This document shows positions 61,651 through 64,000 of a stretch of DNA of 64,000 nt, in pieces. Location of the stretch: positions 100,192 to 164,191 of the forward strand of contig NZ_JACHTF010000010.1 of the NCBI RefSeq assembly GCF_014145325.1, read 5' to 3'. The notes under the pieces are model-generated. The model was not told where the DNA came from, searched no databases, and worked only from the letters and a program-made list of their open reading frames with translations. Numbering within the stretch: position 1 is the stretch's first letter; every line of letters begins with the position of its first letter. The DNA is from Marilutibacter spongiae (GTDB taxonomy: Bacteria; Pseudomonadota; Gammaproteobacteria; Xanthomonadales; Xanthomonadaceae). Made by a program: the position numbers and the translations under genes.

Positions 61651-62652
61651 CTACGGCTGTGACGCCAGTGTGCCGTCGATCCGGCACGCGGCCCCTCGCA
61701 AGTGATCCGCCGCGAGGTGTGCGTACCGCAGGACCATCTCGTAGCTGGCCCAACTGCCCAGCTCCATCAGCTCCTGCAACGGTGTCCCGCTCTGTACGTG
61801 CCACGACGCCCATGTGTGTCGCAGATCGTGCCAACGGAACGTCCGTTCGATCCCGGCGCGCTCCAGTGCCTTCTTCCATGCCTTGGTAGAACACCGCGCC
61901 ACGGGCATACCCTCATAGGTAAACACGTGCTCGGCATCCTGCCCTTGCCTTCGCGCCAGCACTTCCAGCGCTGATGCGTTCAGTGGGACGCCAATGGCTC
62001 GGCCAGCCTTGGCTTCGTCTGGATGGATCCACGCAACACGACGGGCCATGTCTACCTGCTCCCACCGCAGGAACGACACGTTGCGCTGCCTCAGACCCGT
62101 AGCGAGTGCGAACTGCGCCATATCCCGGAGATGGGCCGGCAGCTCATGGAGCAGTCGCCGGGCCTCGTCCGGGGTCAGGAAGCGGATTCGCCCCTTCGGT
62201 TCCCGGTACAGCCGGACTTTGGGGATGGACTCCAGCCACCCCCACTCGTCCCTTGCGCGTCTCAGGATCGCCCGGATCAACGCCAGGTAGCGGTTCGCGT
62301 TGCTTGGACTCGATTCCCGGGTCTTCCGCTCGGCGATCTGGTCAATCACATCCCGGGTCACCTGGGAAAGCTGCAGGTGCCCGAGGTAGCGATCCAACCA
62401 CCGCAACTTGGCGATGTCCTTTCCATGCGTTCGCTTGTCGCGGGTTTCCTTCACCCATCGGACGGCGGCGTCCTGCCAACTGCGCTGGGGTCGGACCCCG
62501 AGCCTTTGCTCTTCCCAGAAGCCGACCTTGAGCCGGTCGTGATACTCCTGCGCGAGCGCTCGGTCTTCAATCCCAGTAGAGCGGCGTATTCGCTCGCCAT
62601 TCGGCGTGGTGAGGTCGACCCACCAGACAGTGCCGCGTTGGTATAGCCCCAT
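61651..62652 (-). CDS. Tyrosine recombinase integrase of the tRNA-Phe element
   Basis: A 333-residue phage-type tyrosine recombinase. An N-terminal Arm-binding part and SAM-like core-binding domain (about 60-160) precede the catalytic domain with Arg in ATGLRQRN near 190, a Lys in DEAKAGRAI, HDLRHTW near 274-280, a Trp in GSWASYEMV at the usual His/Trp position and Tyr in LRYAHLA near 314. Its 3' end faces tRNA-Phe 64 bp away, as expected for tRNA-directed integration. GC and codon use look lower than in the core genes by eye. Confidence 0.93.
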   Translation of the reverse strand: MGLYQRGTVWWVDLTTPNGERIRRSTGIEDRALAQEYHDRLKVGFWEEQRLGVRPQRSWQDAAVRWVKETRDKRTHGKDIAKLRWLDRYLGHLQLSQVTRDVIDQIAERKTRESSPSNANRYLALIRAILRRARDEWGWLESIPKVRLYREPKGRIRFLTPDEARRLLHELPAHLRDMAQFALATGLRQRNVSFLRWEQVDMARRVAWIHPDEAKAGRAIGVPLNASALEVLARRQGQDAEHVFTYEGMPVARCSTKAWKKALERAGIERTFRWHDLRHTWASWHVQSGTPLQELMELGSWASYEMVLRYAHLAADHLRGAACRIDGTLASQP

Positions 62653-62861
62653 ATGGATTCCTCCAAGTTGGAGCCACTTAGCGGCGCTTGCCTTCGGGCA
62701 GCGTAAAGCTGGCCGAGGTATGCGGCAAGATCCTCTTCAAGAAAGACCCAGCGTTTTCCCGGCTTCGCCGCCTTGACCCGGCCCTGCCTCGCATGGAGCC
62801 GGAGAACTGCGGGAGGCATACGCAGGAAAACCGCCGCCTCGTGGAGGTCCATCGTGCGCAT
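62451..62861 (-). CDS. HTH (excisionase/AlpA-like) protein, overlaps the integrase gene
   Basis: A 136-residue frame. The first 55 residues form a MerR/HTH_17-type DNA-binding domain (LHEAAVFLRMPPAVLRLHARQGRVKAAK, KRWVFLEEDLAAYL) typical of excisionases. The last 67 residues run in a second frame inside the first 202 bases of the integrase gene and look like random sequence (Ser, Gly and Arg-rich). The functional part is probably the N-terminal domain, with translation reading on until the first stop. It starts 4 bases after the rep stop. Confidence 0.7.
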   Translation of the reverse strand: MRTMDLHEAAVFLRMPPAVLRLHARQGRVKAAKPGKRWVFLEEDLAAYLGQLYAARRQAPLSGSNLEESIWGYTNAALSGGSTSPRRMASEYAALLGLKTERSRRSITTGSRSASGKSKGSGSDPSAVGRTPPSDG

Positions 62862-62864
62862 GGC

Positions 62865-63917
62865 TCACCTCCGTTCATGGTCAGGCATCCGGACGTTGTA
62901 GCGGCGCGCCTGGGCCTTGGTCTTGCGACGGATGTAAGCCTGCAAGCCTTCGGGGAACTCCTTGTCCGGGCCTTCAAAGTAGGTTTCGAAGGCTTGAAGG
63001 AACTCACCCAGCCCGTGCGAGTAGTCCTCGATTCCTTCGCGTGCCATGAACGAAGTGAGGCCCGCGATTCCTGCCCGGAAAAGATAGTCATCAGGGGGAA
63101 GGCGAGACTTCTCGACCCGGGTGAGTGGCGGCGCATCCGGATCTAGGTCCCATGACCCGGCCAATGCTTGCCAGAGAGGATGGGTCGGCCAGCGACTGCG
63201 AGTGTCGTCGGATTGCGAAGGCACCGCCAGACGCAGCCATTCCTCGCATAGGTATCGCCAGAGATTGCCGTTGAGCGCCAAGACCTCCGACGCGGGCCCC
63301 TTCATCTGCTCCGGCAGACCTTCGCGGCGAATCTGGAACTCCATCCGCCACACCTGCGATTCGCCATCCCAACCCTGCGCTGCCCAAAGCGGGCGCATGT
63401 AGTCTTTGCCAGACTTCAGAATCTCCCGCGTCTTGTCGTAGAGCCTCGCGCTGACCTCGTTTCCGCTGCCGAACGAGATTCCGGTGATCTGATCGCACTC
63501 TTCGTGTATCGACCGCTTCTTGCTCCGCTTGACCCAATGACTCCCTGGCATCGCCGCTACGTCGAGGCCCGTGGAGAAGTCGGCAAACAGGTCCAAGCGG
63601 CTGATCACTGGCGGACCTGACACCTTCCCCATCCGAGCGACAAGCCGAGTCAAAGTAGAAACGGCTTCCGCAGGCCCCACGGCGGTCAAGTATTCGCTCC
63701 GAATCTGCACGGAAGCCAGAGGCAATACACCAGCAGTCGCATTGGAGAGCTGGATGGAGAACCAGTTGTCCTCAAGCACGAAGGCGAAACGCCCTCGCCC
63801 ACGAGGGAGCGTCATGAACTGATGATCCCCGAGACTGATGCCTGCCAGAGCAACAATGCCCTCACTCTGGGACCGACGTCCCCCCGGTTTTGAGTAGCGC
63901 GGCGATCTGGAGTCCAA
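62865..63917 (-). CDS. Rep-type replication initiation protein, 5' end cut by IS3 insertion
   Basis: The open frame covers 350 codons but only the part up to about 63870 is native. The Rep_trans/replication initiation factor features are visible: SRLDLFADF near residue 105 of the open frame, ARLYDKTREILKSG with the likely catalytic Tyr near 159, and WRMEFQIRREGL. Such proteins start rolling-circle replication of phage and small mobile elements. The first about 15 codons (MDSRSPRYSKPGGRR) come from the end of the inserted IS, so the native start and N-terminus lie beyond the insertion, outside the window. Whether a shorter product is still made is unknown. Confidence 0.8.
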   Translation of the reverse strand: MDSRSPRYSKPGGRRSQSEGIVALAGISLGDHQFMTLPRGRGRFAFVLEDNWFSIQLSNATAGVLPLASVQIRSEYLTAVGPAEAVSTLTRLVARMGKVSGPPVISRLDLFADFSTGLDVAAMPGSHWVKRSKKRSIHEECDQITGISFGSGNEVSARLYDKTREILKSGKDYMRPLWAAQGWDGESQVWRMEFQIRREGLPEQMKGPASEVLALNGNLWRYLCEEWLRLAVPSQSDDTRSRWPTHPLWQALAGSWDLDPDAPPLTRVEKSRLPPDDYLFRAGIAGLTSFMAREGIEDYSHGLGEFLQAFETYFEGPDKEFPEGLQAYIRRKTKAQARRYNVRMPDHERR

Positions 63918-64000
63918 TTCCCCAGAGTAAGGAGATTGGACGTGAAGAAGCGCTTTTCTGAAGAGCAGATCATCGGCTTCCTGCGTGAGGCCGAGGCCGG
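63870..64000 (+). mobile_element. Left end of an IS3-family insertion sequence, cut by window edge
   Basis: The segment from about 63870 carries the terminal sequence TCCCCCCGGTTTTGAGTAGC, followed by a short leader and a transposase start. It interrupts the rep gene. The exact boundary could not be fixed; a TG at 63868 is one candidate outer end. The rest of the element lies beyond the right edge. Confidence 0.75.
63942..64000 (+). CDS. IS3-family transposase OrfA, first codons
   Basis: The first 19 codons of OrfA are visible after an AAGGAG box: (V)KKRFSEEQIIGFLREAEAG, the standard start of IS3-family (IS407-like) OrfA, which is an HTH DNA-binding protein fused by frameshift to OrfB. GTG start at 63942. 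The gene continues beyond the window. Confidence 0.88.
   Translation, partial: MKKRFSEEQIIGFLREAEA

Overview
The window looks like a chromosomal segment of a GC-rich gammaproteobacterium, most likely a member of the Xanthomonadaceae (Lysobacter, Luteimonas or Pseudoxanthomonas type). The grounds are the very high GC at third codon positions, housekeeping gene orders usual in that family (rsfS-nadD-holA-lptE-leuS; queA-tgt-yajC-secD-secF; trmJ/suhB divergent; rsmD-coaD/ftsY divergent), a TonB-dependent receptor, several secreted peptidases, and arrays of GTAG-headed palindromes like the REP (SMAG) elements of Stenotrophomonas. Genus and species cannot be fixed from the sequence alone.

Layout. 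0-5.4 kb: minus-strand NAD, replication, LPS-export and leucyl-tRNA synthetase cluster. 5.6-15.1 kb: mostly plus-strand genes (secreted amidohydrolase with SemiSWEET, CnoX-type thioredoxin, hotdog thioesterase, membrane Ser/Thr kinase with a SUMF1-like domain, DUF502, queuosine-precursor transporter, DUF885 protein). 15.1-16.0 kb: a tandem REP array between two copies of one terminator. 16-25 kb: RhlE-type helicase, beta-hydroxylase, two tandem M13 metallopeptidases, rhomboid protein, alkyltransferase-like protein and a YbjN-like protein. 24.7-31.8 kb: phosphate transporter with its DUF47 partner, CNNM/CorC protein, ExoD, and a two-gene unit of a GGDEF-EAL protein with a PhnD-like binding protein. 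31.9-39.3 kb: trmJ/suhB and the Sec/queuosine cluster. 39.4-42.5 kb: AsnC-type regulator facing a class III aminotransferase, then a second REP array. 42.6-47.6 kb: phosphoesterase, phytase-like lipoprotein and TonB-dependent receptor, read here as an inositol-phosphate uptake locus. 48-54.3 kb: class Ic aminotransferase, upp, and a minus-strand run ggt, MBL hydrolase, TMEM43-like, MAPEG. 55-61.3 kb: coaD, rsmD, ftsY, AsmA-like, mutY, yggX and lipoproteins. 61.5-64.0 kb: tRNA-Phe followed by an integrative element (tyrosine integrase, HTH protein, Rep) whose rep gene is cut by an IS3-family insertion that runs off the window.

Most of the window is ordinary core genome. The parts that deserve a second look are the two REP arrays, which are built from one common two-palindrome unit in opposite orientations with a 14-nt difference in one spacer; the repeated terminator around the first array; the composite palindrome repeats near 48 and 54.7 kb; the IS-interrupted tRNA-Phe element; the operator-like repeats between the AsnC regulator and the aminotransferase; and a few genes of unclear role. 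No CRISPR array, toxin-antitoxin pair or clear defence system was found.
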